In this document: one piece after another, positions 22,501-29,009 of the stretch
Layout of the letters: each line of letters starts with the position of its first letter
How positions within the stretch are numbered: position 1 is the first letter of the stretch
Assembly (NCBI GenBank): GCA_000403275.2
Contig: KE159600.1
Coordinates: 393,708 to 457,707 of the forward strand
Direction: 5' to 3'
DNA: 64,000 bases
From: Lachnospiraceae bacterium 28-4
GTDB taxonomy: Bacteria; Bacillota; Clostridia; Lachnospirales; Lachnospiraceae
Program-made: the position numbers and the translations under genes
Notes under the pieces: generated by a model
Seen by the model: the letters and a program-made list of their open reading frames with translations, nothing else
Databases searched by the model: none
Told to the model about the DNA's origin: nothing

Positions 22501-22680
22501 TTGTGAAAAGGCGGACAACGTCTTCTGGTTGTTGCTGTTGACAATATTCCCCCCTGGCGAGTTTTCTGCTGCCAGCACGGAATATATGCCCGCGTTATTT
22601 AAAAATATTGCGCATGACAGAAATATCGCTATCATGCCCGCCATCTTCTTACCGGATTTTTTCGTCAAATACCTTTTCAT
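10573..22680 (-). CDS. Giant secreted GLUG-repeat surface protein (~4035 residues)
   Basis: This is probably an adhesin-like or matrix protein. Order: a Sec signal peptide ending near SVLAAEN (residue ~40); a PPEGGDGS low-complexity stalk (~65-220); a region with four CxxC pairs (CVFC, CESC, CAVC; ~260-370); and a very long array of GLUG-type repeats (GGLVG, GGIVG, GGMIG, GGIIG), well over twenty, which should form a beta-helix. The last ~800 residues look like beta-sandwich domains. The end, KLKTDLDY, has no LPXTG, no membrane helix and no obvious cell-wall-binding repeats. The ATG at 22680 has AGGTGA upstream; a GTG at 22689 is too close to its ribosome site. It is the last gene of the SipW locus, 30 bp after the previous one. 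Confidence 0.88.
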   Translation of the reverse strand: MKRYLTKKSGKKMAGMIAIFLSCAIFLNNAGIYSVLAAENSPGGNIVNSNNQKTLSAFSQNETPPEGGDGSTSQPPEGGNGSETPPPEGSDGSTSQPPEGGGSETPPPEGGDGSTSQPPEGGDGSETPPPEGGDGSDGSTGQPPEGGDGNETPPPEGGDGNETPPPEGGDGNETLPPEGGDGSETPPPEGGDGNTDQPSEEGDGTGGEPPQDIPSEDIPPEDEDILDQLPPDGEKPPVDGNLDEEITEDGNEENWEDLYCLEGKEHEYEEILAEDGTVTKYRCVFCLREITEETLEAEGGSLHGHLWNRAEGEIIPVCESCGLARLDCEGEDGYGIHIFEWMPEEGEAGKYRCAVCGAEKEFLDEWDMTVELFAEIMGVSMYAVTYTYKNGETSEIPINQLQLASYTGKKFTVKNLADLMALQELSNDGAGFDFDGYTIEFHFRKMADGSDGPDNGTKWDLTELKGDFNGLGSENAPFKGTLTLSYDSASLHFLTATPLLNYAATGAVVSGFQINANIEGDGSSPVGAVAAHVVRSDKGDTLTVSDISLSGSVANPGGTAGGLFGEVITAGGDPIKIRYEKNDGSRLGVSVKTDVSGACAGGLAGRTEGTVEVYKTDVFPTGGVSGTQYAGMLVGDMEAGGTLFAAGADGSAGSAEECAVQVSGSGTNGGLVGRIANGTVCRVEGNDKKLILTGSVEGGSAGGLVGECADSKIRLNHVTVNASVTANAGNAGGLVGSFSESRTGNANAADGDWHILHHIDVNGDVKGMSQIGGIVGYLKACNFRIGLPGEADNFDCMKVLGNIAAGNPGAAAGGMIGAAEGEFIEIYHVTTGQGNNEIRGAGSIGGIIGKVGSDAGGAVVKVKNAKIASSFSPEGNNKIQGGIFGDIHAGSMAAMDGTIDVAALGINDSSLLRGHIAGQQKEALVYFEENCRYQRPEGKAWVDDIGNYGGVYRNGTWGEDGNPPLISYGEKKIQGVVGNSGSGWILDSEADVIRLAIVLNTEGRFAGNCFGNTGKAGLLGADYLLKKADYALGNSGIYALNRNDRGNEAGERFSGKLAGEGMAVIDLGDCITYQSFLSLFPCAGEGAEFKNLTVKRNIKYAKNAAAGLAAYASGNVTVDHVDMRVSLTGSADNETNPGYLYGGMFANYRAGGAVTLSITGSRIGGSFEVIQNTNDLNRKQYIGGAIAKYAADSPEIPVIKIDGLEIAAQITSGSRFTSGMITQINMENAAQDRSRDRVTLDMKNIEITKDTRINITDVGETGGLLGWKWFGIAPCAGNYSIAHLVVGDGSTAANGPSYSTGGGYGGLIHTVTGRIQLKEIYIRNGSFYANPSGGSNHNGLLFHNGHNALIELEDYQIADQGMGVRADSINFAANNAKVSVTGVTAKFGEVVGSNMGDNKDRRNYTNGGIVNIISPAFQNDFIAYSSHLFNQDAGSNNTRYYYNLFGTSLAGEASFLPENRKLNGADLVIADADQMMIWHLSQYINDSLRRYLKPYFVGEAVPAKNTGVTIRGTIDLNHRGYYPTPVGNCTVRTENKATIIFHGDKLTDINGGLTEKVKEGEGNRRENYMMHSGLLVSPGGGVTVQGNEDYLTLQGKITRLHEDSGALFVMSVSGSNTICKIRLKDLYMNGFGGAAHGYGLLIGTIGDNTDMNISWLETEGYNDNSRQKYAASALIGRVGNTSAKNLKLDFTNIRVGGKNPDRNPANKSEGVFRWAILIDKHEFTDNTQENRGRVRYLFTEEAYKGLDMSATGNSTKAPFEGGIFGDNNYGSIGAYVTIGSELKNGVEYWNKDGEADLDYKGTIAWNDYLPYVCTVHTENKHIQVNPKNVSVDMGCGTYEDPYQITSAKQLLALSYYLINGNNQEYLKEWQIRTPGSTESLDGNGICTKNHTEATLKTYGDADFPTREELRKAYYMIMDDIDFSALKSSGDAAVVQSFVGLGTTDYPFSGVIVGKENVAGGSVPTIILPHKRRGNTCDYFGLIQYAKGAVVKDIRIASAEEPQDDNDLLTNVVRVSNSGGAVMGCILGGDNMIDNVTVDVLMAVDAAANGVNAAVGGYAGTVQQGSLILRGLSEDHLDGFRWGLLRGSNEYMEAGTPEIANYPFASGAIGRVENGFVIYEGSGTSANEKVLAHDAKHLPGIYDHGLLPFSNTYDVITASGMEGEKNKIPIRPGGGNYTCDIANAAQLQIVSMAINSDAFSVYYDGGGYDKYASCRKAKYDEVGNVAAPTAEFMAATGKDDDVYWYPYIYRYFSFDGTSAENSNEGGAGGFYRTLESYGSDGGRKKWRSKLNAVTNAVSAVMTYQLNGSIDYDLSVYQRGFRGLGATYRVFNADEVTANMTPRNGVYSDFRANFDGKGATVRAEMINDYAKGIHTTALFNDLVNTDAVNSYSIKNLTITGIFKSSDSMEGDNSTNYATDRAAALVGMMRRPWTIENITVKNVDVWSKGQAAGIVAWINLPANTRTDPRAKNYSFTNCKVLSVKDGGADKGTVIHTLGGSSGGIVGTMSTWHENDLDGYTLSLDGCKVLGEEKDGNPYYVYIENECSRTGLAGDDQEGWARGRSGGMAGHVGKHHQSNDNIRTRINFRVTDSVGTDADVQYVWVDGSDSTGGIVGEYYGFRQNEVDPCITIANITVSDSMIESKNRNEITYGSFGTGGIIGKLHREATCEIKDTNVINTNIRSAYGNMENGADRNNAPQGDLNAGGMIGYCYYKSRVSITNAKVQGDMLDGKPQYEISSRLSNAGGMIGACWDGEAAAEASKYITIENAKISGMNIVSDSRSRADKAADKASGISTGAAGGIAGRASAIETFTVCEASVENCVVRSGQGAAGGIIGNAVGQLDSQLENVSVLSCKIGSNGDLSRIGDSAGMGGIYGRIHVLNDRGSQKIKGLLQVEQCDIYGKNTGGIAGIADDKQQIGNIWSDGSTGNRISIHDNRILGYYAGGAFGTDRSKKTCFSDVLIEGNTIVAIGSGSVESAAGGFAGRKENSSDAQDSHNLDEVSIAENQIFSCHRNDIKKQSAGGVFGYLGLTKEIYSYQAGVEDNAIGFCDVANSNTVKQIFSDGIAGQINAMDAAMTEIQGQDAKLWNGSGFGELPLNLKEEEIGKYSLYYGNLVGTYDGDGHAYFLRPEVGYADSAATRPSVDTGSKEAVAEEENTLLSSPYDYRRNIHVIYFEPDNSANNTAAELWKNTQEGADGLFSQVNADAVLEAYRKVMGGVSVGSQELLDAYRLNIVNESGRNVSDIYENSYKNKDGYLSRVAIVDNGVEVTLPMIVLDTQYGTVDQLMGGVLAALTGAGGVHNSGTENTDSVYDEGMNEIIGISVEPMKVENGAVQDGDAGRKESIKYHDKENGHDRVELSYNNYDEEDENGKGTTFSMITITYRQKDYTAVDGGSVDGKTIELKIPAFVVERLTIDTYLKMVEGEVYNADKAKAEGTDKNPLLANDSTYTLYMEYIYGSARDKYSKDDKPICIDKVLGITYMDEMGNAVPAKLWPGTRLTLIDVCDSNKVYYYTVQEQDTAIRFEQFQVDPEDPGSGSYKNKPIHGEKGMDIYKDGDGFPAEDREEPYTDVAVERFLIVVDTALVDEELKLTTRNVRDYHITPELDGDTAKRSTLTEHSHLKVTMQPGLTLGFVSKGEAGITDIAGIIQDGGEVEIDATFEIMPKRKNEKGEWEVDRTYWLRALNSNTTTIDSANHNKYLEIGIYLTDINGNRVRLPDNTNVTVNGSRVQPWEEEIKEEENLGAYVNRTEVYFYKDGKIIFPLDKLKEIVQKDMDINGEINFSGIVSEKLSVVLNFANADLSAYTENRYVVNLELLRIEDADYPAGGEVLDIYEKSLIARRQTELACALETKDLMELGINTYHNQTPMPHLVNFDFKLDFNGILSDTNQSMNQQIAEKYYTVTYHILEKTNQNGTPEYKPYTGNQLSLELVSPPASDFQKGLQKGSSSVGDFKNSVYITYKYSLKEIEKGTGGIGRGVIIRDLVLTVKDGSKMNLSNYKIMASVMVSDDPPGDIEVEMNPTLSDFFVFTIAKLKTDLDY
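22060..22500 (-). repeat. PEGG-coding tandem repeat tract in the giant gene
   Basis: About 30-bp degenerate units on the minus strand encode variants of PPPEGGDGSET and QPPEGGDGST. Unit lengths differ by codon multiples, so copy number could change without frameshift. The product would be an extended, proline- and acid-rich stalk between the signal peptide and the folded domains. Confidence 0.85.
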
Positions 22681-22710
22681 CTCTTTCACCTGTCCTGTTA
22701 TATCCTGACC

Positions 22711-23853
22711 TTACTCTACTTTTTCCGCCTGAATCGTATTTTTAAATTCATCCAATGTCATATTCTGTATCTCCGTGTCAAAATCTTCTTTTTTAAAAAA
22801 AACAAATTTGATCGAAGAATATGGTGCCGTTTCTATCACCATGGTTCCTCCTGCTTCGTCATATTCCACAAGCCGCGTACCCTCCGCATGATTCAAATAT
22901 CTGTCGTTCTTGTTCAGCGAAAACATATTCGGATTCCATTTAATCCGTATCTTTTGCAGCATATTATCCGTTTCCTGCGCAAAATAATTTCCTGTCGTTT
23001 TCAGCTGGTAAACCAGGGCCGATTCTTTTTTTACCCGTTCCTGCCAGCTGTCTTCCTTTAACTCATCCTCTATCGTAAACTTCTGATCGGTAATTTCCAT
23101 CTCCGTTATATTGTACTCGGCTCTGATTATTCCGGCTATTTTCTTTGTATCTTCCAGGAAAACCGGCTCCACGGGATATGCCATCAGCAATACCCTGGCA
23201 GGTTGATACGAATCCGCCGTCTGCCCGCTGCCAAGACTTACCCGCAGTACATAGTTTTCCCATGTCAGCAGACCTCCCTCCAGCGTTCCCCGGAAGCTTG
23301 CCTTCTTTATTGTATTTCCGCTGTTGAGCGGGATATAATTCCCGGTATCCACGCCGTTTATCGTTTTTCCTACGCTGTAATCCGCCCCGCCCGGCTCGTC
23401 CAGCAGAATAAATTCTATCACGTAAGCAACATTCAGATCCTTATCGTTATACAAAAGCTGATTGATGTGATTGCGAACCTCCACATCGAAAGTATAATTG
23501 TTGCCCGCAGCCCACGGCTTATTGCTGACCGCCACCATCAACCGGTTTAGCAAATCCTCATGCACCAGCTTCCCGCCGTTCCTCTTTGTTAGTTCCTCAA
23601 TATCCTCTATATCGTTGAGTCCCTCTTCCTCATACATATAATTGCTGCTGAAATAAAATCCGGAAGCGATTGCCATCCCTTTTTCATATCTTGTTTTATA
23701 ATATTTCGAATATACGGTAAAGGAAGCGCCCGCCAGTACCAGACAGCCCACTAGTATCAGCACTGTCCTTTTCCTGTTTCCCGCTCCCCACTTTTTCCAT
23801 CTCTTTCCAAACATCATAATTTTTCCCGTCTTTTCCCGATGATTCCGCTCCAT
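22711..23853 (-). CDS. Membrane-anchored surface protein of the SipW locus
   Basis: Not recognised as a named family. The 380-residue protein has a basic N-terminus, one hydrophobic segment (about residues 30-48, ending GASFTVYSKYY) and a long extracytoplasmic part predicted to be beta-rich. The segment after the hydrophobic core resembles a SipW-type export signal only loosely, as it lacks the typical AWF/AYF element. ATG 23853 follows GGGAGCAGGAA. It lies 18 bp after the preceding subunit gene and 30 bp before the giant protein gene, so it is very likely co-transcribed and may act with the giant protein. Confidence 0.75.
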   Translation of the reverse strand: MERNHREKTGKIMMFGKRWKKWGAGNRKRTVLILVGCLVLAGASFTVYSKYYKTRYEKGMAIASGFYFSSNYMYEEEGLNDIEDIEELTKRNGGKLVHEDLLNRLMVAVSNKPWAAGNNYTFDVEVRNHINQLLYNDKDLNVAYVIEFILLDEPGGADYSVGKTINGVDTGNYIPLNSGNTIKKASFRGTLEGGLLTWENYVLRVSLGSGQTADSYQPARVLLMAYPVEPVFLEDTKKIAGIIRAEYNITEMEITDQKFTIEDELKEDSWQERVKKESALVYQLKTTGNYFAQETDNMLQKIRIKWNPNMFSLNKNDRYLNHAEGTRLVEYDEAGGTMVIETAPYSSIKFVFFKKEDFDTEIQNMTLDEFKNTIQAEKVE

Positions 23854-23871
23854 TTCCTGCTCCCATATCCA

Positions 23872-24612
23872 TTAGCGCTCCGTCGGCCTTGGCTGCTTTG
23901 CGTTTACCACTACATAAACCAGATCCGTCTCTTTCTTATATGCGTCAAAATCGCTGATATCCTGCCATGTTACTTCGATCAGATAATAATCGTATTCATA
24001 AGTTCCGTTGTTATAAGCAAGCTTCATGCTGTTATCATCAAAAAAAAGATACTGTCCTGCATTCACAATATCCGTAATATCCGTTTCCCCGAACACTTCT
24101 TTCCGCATCTTCTCCGTATGATCGCTCCCTTTAATGGGCGATGCCTGTTTCATCCAGTAATAGGTTTTATAAGCCGGGTCGTCCCCTTCCATGCAAATCG
24201 CTCCGTCCGGCAGCTGCCCTCCCGCCGGTATCTGCTTCCTTTCCAGAGGATACACCGCATAGTCCACCGCCAGGTTTTCCGTATGTACAAGCTGCAAATC
24301 ATAGTTAAATTCCGAATCTTTTACAAGCTCCGACATATTGTCTTCCCCGTCATAATTTTCCGGCACCCGGTTGGAGACGCATATCACCGTATGTTTGACC
24401 TCTCCCGGATGCAGGTTGCCTACCGCAAACTTTAAAGAATCTTTGGCATTAGGGTTCATCAGGTACAAATTATAAGGAGCCATTACTTCCGCTCCGGTAG
24501 TCTGCGCCTGTTTTACATCTTCCCGCAAATACCATGCGAGGGTTCCGCCCCCTGCCGCCAGGCAAAGCGCTGCCAGGATTATAATTATCATTATTTTCTT
24601 TTTTATTTTCAT
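23872..24612 (-). CDS. SipW-cognate TasA-like surface subunit
   Basis: This 246-residue secreted protein has a short basic start, a hydrophobic segment and the sequence AGGGTLAWYLRED at its end (residues ~20-32). That matches the SipW-cognate signal pattern (GGTLAWF/YFT) found on TasA/CalY-type proteins. The mature part carries conserved-looking features of this group, including GNLHPGEVKHTVICVSN, a segment resembling the 'PG..h.....v.N' motif of TasA-like beta-sandwich subunits. ATG 24612 follows GCGAGGAATGGG. A sipW gene lies about 0.8 kb upstream in the same operon, which supports processing by that enzyme. Filament formation is an inference. Confidence 0.75.
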   Translation of the reverse strand: MKIKKKIMIIIILAALCLAAGGGTLAWYLREDVKQAQTTGAEVMAPYNLYLMNPNAKDSLKFAVGNLHPGEVKHTVICVSNRVPENYDGEDNMSELVKDSEFNYDLQLVHTENLAVDYAVYPLERKQIPAGGQLPDGAICMEGDDPAYKTYYWMKQASPIKGSDHTEKMRKEVFGETDITDIVNAGQYLFFDDNSMKLAYNNGTYEYDYYLIEVTWQDISDFDAYKKETDLVYVVVNAKQPRPTER

Positions 24613-24660
24613 CCCATTCCTCGCTTTCCTGCTGCTTTTTCATGCCCTTTCTATGCTGCG

Positions 24661-25446
24661 TCATTCCTCTTCCGTCGTCTGCCCCGTGATATATACGTCA
24701 AACCAGATATGGTCTATGTAATTCCCAAGCATCGTATCTTCCTCGTCATATTCTCTGATTTTCTCCTGCAGCTCTTCCTCTGGCAGATTTTCATTACCCG
24801 GTATATCGCTATATTCATAATTCCAGACCCAATAAATCTCGGCCTTGACCTCCGTATTAAAGACCAGTTCTCCCGTAGCCGCAGTGCCATCCTCCGCATC
24901 CGCAGCCGTATAATATTCCAGCGGATCGGAAAACTTTCCCCATCTTCCCTGTCCGTTTTCCGAAGATACGGTTTCCATTTCCGTATATACGCTGATATGT
25001 CTTTCCATCAGCTCTTTTATTTTTTCCCTCTGTTCCGGCGACAATTTATCGCCGGCTCCCTCCTCTTCCCTGTAAGACAGCCTCACTTTTATGGAATATC
25101 CCGTTACCGTCTCCCCAAGGGAAGTAATATAAAACGTCATGGGGCCATAGGAGCCTGGCGCGATCATCTGCTCCTTTACATTATTTAAATCCGTCAATTT
25201 CACCGGAATCACAGGGATTCCGTCCTCATTCACTTCCGGCAGCATCATAATATCCGGTCCTCCCGGCTCTATGGCTACCTTCAGCCCCCCAATTCCTCCC
25301 GCTCCTATCTCCATCCCGCTCATAACCGCCGTGTTATTGGCCGAATACCAAGCCGTTGTCGCCGAAAAAAGCACAACGCAAAGCAATAGGAACATCACAA
25401 AAGAAAGTATGATCTTTTCCTGGAATAACCTCTTAAGCCTCTTCAT
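24661..25446 (-). CDS. SipW-cognate TasA-like surface subunit
   Basis: A 261-residue protein with a basic N-terminus, a hydrophobic core and FSATTAWYSANNT at residues ~27-40, a SipW-cognate signal pattern. The mature part includes MIAPGSYGPMTFYITSLG, resembling the 'PG' turn region of TasA/camelysin-like subunits, and an acidic C-terminus. The start codon lies 14 bp inside the 3' end of sipW, with AGAGGAAAAG upstream, so translation is coupled to the peptidase. It was identified by signal pattern and context rather than by close family resemblance. Confidence 0.78.
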   Translation of the reverse strand: MKRLKRLFQEKIILSFVMFLLLCVVLFSATTAWYSANNTAVMSGMEIGAGGIGGLKVAIEPGGPDIMMLPEVNEDGIPVIPVKLTDLNNVKEQMIAPGSYGPMTFYITSLGETVTGYSIKVRLSYREEEGAGDKLSPEQREKIKELMERHISVYTEMETVSSENGQGRWGKFSDPLEYYTAADAEDGTAATGELVFNTEVKAEIYWVWNYEYSDIPGNENLPEEELQEKIREYDEEDTMLGNYIDHIWFDVYITGQTTEEE

Positions 25447-26002
25447 CTTTTCCTCTTTTCCGCATTGCTCTTCCGACTTCTTTTATGAGTTGTACTACAC
25501 AGGATGCCAGACATAGGACGATCGGTAAAATAATTGCGACAAAATAAAAATCCTTTTCCGCCAGTTTATCCAAAAAACGGGATAATGTTTTCCCATAAGG
25601 CAGCTTACCAATATATTTTCCAACAATATCATCTTCCGAAACGGTATACTCGTCCGTCCATACATTGTTGTCACCCTTTGTAAAATAAATAGTTTCTCCT
25701 GTCATATAATCTCTGGCAATATCATAAATACGATGGGTATTATATGCTCCATTCAGAGACGGATCCCCGGAAATAAAAGTAATAATATCTCCTACGGCCA
25801 GTTCGTCCTCCCCTATCCCCTTAATGATAATGCAGTCTCCACTCGCAAATACAGGTTCCATGCTGTCCGTGATTACGCGCAGCACGCGATAGCCGAAAAA
25901 TGCCGGCGTCCTGTTATATGCAGCCGATACGATAAAATAGCAGAGATATAACGTAACCATTATAAATATTAAGTTGCCTGCCCCCGCCAATAACTTCTTC
26001 AT
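25433..26002 (-). CDS. sipW: SipW-type signal peptidase I
   Basis: A membrane signal peptidase of the archaeal/ER type, which removes signals from TasA-like proteins. The 189-residue protein has an N-terminal membrane helix, the Ser nucleophile motif VITDSMEPVFASGD (residue ~46), YNTHRIYDI with the His that replaces the usual catalytic Lys, and TKGDNNVWTDE for the C-terminal box. A C-terminal helix (FYFVAIILPIVLCLASCVV) ends in a basic tail. The start overlaps the end of the DUF2357 gene by 1 bp and the 3' end overlaps a subunit gene by 14 bp. At least three genes in the operon encode proteins with matching signals. The call is firm. Confidence 0.92.
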   Translation of the reverse strand: MKKLLAGAGNLIFIMVTLYLCYFIVSAAYNRTPAFFGYRVLRVITDSMEPVFASGDCIIIKGIGEDELAVGDIITFISGDPSLNGAYNTHRIYDIARDYMTGETIYFTKGDNNVWTDEYTVSEDDIVGKYIGKLPYGKTLSRFLDKLAEKDFYFVAIILPIVLCLASCVVQLIKEVGRAMRKRGKDEEA

Positions 26003-27333
26003 TATTTGCCGCCCATTTTACGTTTCGCAGCCCTCTCCTGCCTTCTCTGCCGAAGCGACTGTCTCTTTGCCTTTGCTTTTCCTCTTTTATCTTCTTCTCC
26101 CGGCATAACAATATTTTTTTCGTTGTCTACGTCTTCCAGCGTCAGTTCCCCTTCTCCCTGCTGTATCTGATTCCTGCGGATTTCCTTCCGTTTCTGCCTG
26201 TTAATGCGTTCCAATTCCGCCAATTCTGCTTTCCGTTTCATCTGTAGGTCGGTCAGTTCCTTCATCACCAGCTTTTTCAAGGCTGCATCGCTCAGGCTGG
26301 TTTTCAATACCATTTCCTCCAGCATCTGCCGAATCTGTTTTACGTCCATCTCCCGTTCCTTTTGGGGATGGTCGATATTAATATCGTTGGCAAACTTCAT
26401 ATTATTATGGAGTATCGCATAATCCCTGATCACCGTATTATAAATATCCCTTTCAAACTGCCTGGATATCGTCGGTTCCTGCTTCACGATATTTACTTTA
26501 TATCCGACTCTGTGATAAGAGTGAATAAAATTCCATAATTTATGGCATGCTTTATAGTCTTTGTTCTTTCCGATCACGTTGGTCTTTACAATCGGATGCG
26601 CCACCGCCGGATACCGTTTCATCATCCCGATAAATTCGGTTGCCGCAAGCATATTGACCTGCTGGTGTATCTTTATAATCCGGGCAAAAATATTATTATT
26701 TTCTTCCTCATTATTCACGTCCGTCTGTTTCTCCTGTATCTTCACGGACAAATTATATTCTATGACTTCCGTATAATTATCCACACGGGATTCCATTTCA
26801 AAAAAGGTTCCGACCTCATCCTTGCTGGCCTCAAAAATCACATTAAACCGCTTGTTGACAAAATACTGAAGTTCCGCCATCAGTGTACAGATAAAACGGT
26901 TCTCATAGATATTGATACTCTCTTCCTTGTATACGTTGAGTATCCTGCTGGGAATCACCGTCCCGTCCTCCCTGTATTCGTCGATCAAGTTGCTGTGCTG
27001 CAGAAGATGGCGGATAGACTCCGTCGTAATGTTCCTCGCCATGGCCACGTTCACGACTTCCCTTTCCTCTTCAATAAACTTTCTTGGATGAACGATAACA
27101 TAGTGCAGGGACGGCATAGCCTCTTCAATCTCTCTAACCCATTCCTCATCGATGCTCTTTACCAGCTTCGCATTGGAGAACTTGCAATAATTGCTCGCGT
27201 TTTCCAGCAGATTATAAAAATAATTATAAAATTTGTCGTCTTTCAGCTGCTCCTGCACATCCTCCCGGTTCATCTTCCGGTAAGTTTCATGCACATAGCC
27301 AATGCCTTCCGTATTTTCCATAATCTTCTCCAT
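26002..27333 (-). CDS. DUF2357-type partner of the McrB-like ATPase, nuclease domain not seen
   Basis: This 443-residue protein has the N-terminal helical region and the segment IYENRFICTLMAELQYFV typical of DUF2357/McrC-like proteins that pair with McrB-type ATPases. In restriction systems such proteins carry a C-terminal PDDEXK nuclease. Here the C-terminus (about 330-443) is a charged, Lys/Arg/Glu-rich helical tail and I find no D...ExK pattern. No signal peptide or membrane helix is seen, so it should be cytoplasmic. The start is 1 bp from the end of the ATPase gene and the stop touches sipW. The tight junctions imply a stoichiometric complex. Domain assignment is from motif memory and should be checked. 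Confidence 0.7.
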   Translation of the reverse strand: MEKIMENTEGIGYVHETYRKMNREDVQEQLKDDKFYNYFYNLLENASNYCKFSNAKLVKSIDEEWVREIEEAMPSLHYVIVHPRKFIEEEREVVNVAMARNITTESIRHLLQHSNLIDEYREDGTVIPSRILNVYKEESINIYENRFICTLMAELQYFVNKRFNVIFEASKDEVGTFFEMESRVDNYTEVIEYNLSVKIQEKQTDVNNEEENNNIFARIIKIHQQVNMLAATEFIGMMKRYPAVAHPIVKTNVIGKNKDYKACHKLWNFIHSYHRVGYKVNIVKQEPTISRQFERDIYNTVIRDYAILHNNMKFANDINIDHPQKEREMDVKQIRQMLEEMVLKTSLSDAALKKLVMKELTDLQMKRKAELAELERINRQKRKEIRRNQIQQGEGELTLEDVDNEKNIVMPGEEDKRGKAKAKRQSLRQRRQERAAKRKMGGK

Positions 27334-27334
27334 A

Positions 27335-28942
27335 TTATCCTGCGCTCATTCTCTTAAGCCTTGCCAGATATGCCTTGCTGATCTTCATGTTCTCCCCGCC
27401 GAACTGACGGTTCAGATATACAACCAGGCCGTCCAGTTCATCTCTGATAAAGCCCAGGCCCAAAGATTCAAACTTACGCAGAATTTTCTTGGAAAACATA
27501 AAATCGATCCCGTCGATCTCCGTCCCCCCGCAAGCCACATAGCAAGGGACAAATTCCTTCAACTGGCGCATAATCCTGTTACCGAATGTAAGGCGGAAAT
27601 GTTCGATCAGGTACTTATCCAATTTGTCCAGAAGAATAAGATTTTCTTCCGATATGGGATATTTTTTCTTTGCCTCTTCGTACAATTCTTCCAAATGCTT
27701 ATAACTTAAGCGCAGCGGTTCCGTATCCGGCGCTTCAAAAAATTCCGCCCGGTCATCCAGATCAATAGGAATCGCCCGGTCATACACCTTATCCGCCACC
27801 GCAAAGGTGGAATCATCATTGTTGATCGTCCCTACATACCATACATTATTCGGAATCCAGATTTTCCCTTCTTTCATCAATGCCGGATCGTTCGCCGCCG
27901 TATTGGAAACCACCGTGACAAACCGTTCTTCCTCTCTTGGCAGTTCCAATATGGAAAGCATTTCTGCAAAGTAATATTCCACCCTTGCGATGTTCATTTC
28001 GTCCAAAATCACGATTCTTGGATCTTCATAATAATGCGCTTCATATAATGTTTTCAGGAAATCCGTTTCCGTATACTTTTTCGTAAAATCATTATAGTAG
28101 CCAAACAGCTCCGTTCTGTCCCTCCAGGAAGGCTGTACGGAGCATATGACGCTGGAATTCTGAATGTACTGCCCGAAAGCATACGGGAGGGAAGTTTTAC
28201 CTGTTCCCGATATTCCTTGTAAAATAAGCATTTTTGCCGCTCCAAAAGAGGCAAACGCCTGTTTCATCACTTCCAGTTCATAATACAGGCCCAGCTTGCT
28301 TGCCGCGAAGTTGCGGAAGTTAATGCATATCTCCTCCAGGCTTATCGTGTTATTATAGACCGGCGGCACATATTCCGGATCGGTATAATACAAATCCACC
28401 GCAGAGAGCCTCGGAAATCTTCGCTCTTTCGTCTCGACCATTTCCATGCCTTCCTCTTCCGCTACTGTTTCTTCCGGCTCCGCGGCGGCGTCCGACTCTG
28501 CTTCCTCCATCCCTTTTTCCAAAAGCGGGTTCGGAGTTTCCAGCAGATCCGCGTTCACTTCCATGCCAAGCTCCGATATCTTCATGGCGAGAATTTTATC
28601 CTTTTCATAGTTGGCCTTCATGATCTCCCGTTTCAGCGTCACTACTTCGTCCTTCATTTTCTCATATTCCACCACGGGAACTTTAAAGCGGAAAATAACT
28701 TTTAACGCCTTATATACCAAAAATACAAACAGGGCGAGCAGCAGAAGCAGCAGAATATGTACGATGATCGCGGCTATCCACCCGAGAGGAGACAGATCAT
28801 CCCTGTAGGTATTGAACAGTTCCATATAATAGCGAATATCAAAAATTCCGAAAATAGCATCCTTGATCGCGACCAGCACATTCCAGATATGTCCGAAGAT
28901 ACTCCTCATAAAGTTATAAAAATAGTAAAAAAATGCGTTCAT
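27335..28942 (-). CDS. Membrane-tethered McrB-like AAA+ ATPase
   Basis: The 535-residue protein has an N-terminal amphipathic segment, a strong membrane helix (about 52-84), a coiled-coil/acidic linker (90-190) and a C-terminal AAA+ domain of the McrB/MoxR-like group. Visible motifs are Walker A QGISGTGKTSL (242-252), the McrB-type SWRDRTELFGYYN (272-284), Walker B IVILDEMNIARVEYYFAE (310-327), sensor GTINNDDSTF (371-380) and DRAIPIDL (388-395). McrB ATPases normally power DNA restriction with McrC and are soluble; here a membrane anchor and a SipW/TasA operon suggest a role in building or regulating a surface structure. ATG 28942 opens a gene adjoining the DUF2357 gene. Confidence 0.82.
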   Translation of the reverse strand: MNAFFYYFYNFMRSIFGHIWNVLVAIKDAIFGIFDIRYYMELFNTYRDDLSPLGWIAAIIVHILLLLLLALFVFLVYKALKVIFRFKVPVVEYEKMKDEVVTLKREIMKANYEKDKILAMKISELGMEVNADLLETPNPLLEKGMEEAESDAAAEPEETVAEEEGMEMVETKERRFPRLSAVDLYYTDPEYVPPVYNNTISLEEICINFRNFAASKLGLYYELEVMKQAFASFGAAKMLILQGISGTGKTSLPYAFGQYIQNSSVICSVQPSWRDRTELFGYYNDFTKKYTETDFLKTLYEAHYYEDPRIVILDEMNIARVEYYFAEMLSILELPREEERFVTVVSNTAANDPALMKEGKIWIPNNVWYVGTINNDDSTFAVADKVYDRAIPIDLDDRAEFFEAPDTEPLRLSYKHLEELYEEAKKKYPISEENLILLDKLDKYLIEHFRLTFGNRIMRQLKEFVPCYVACGGTEIDGIDFMFSKKILRKFESLGLGFIRDELDGLVVYLNRQFGGENMKISKAYLARLKRMSAG

Positions 28943-29009
28943 CCTTCTCTCCTATTCTCGCTTCTCCCGCTTCTCCCGCTTCGCTATGCCCTTTTACCGA
29001 AACAGCATC

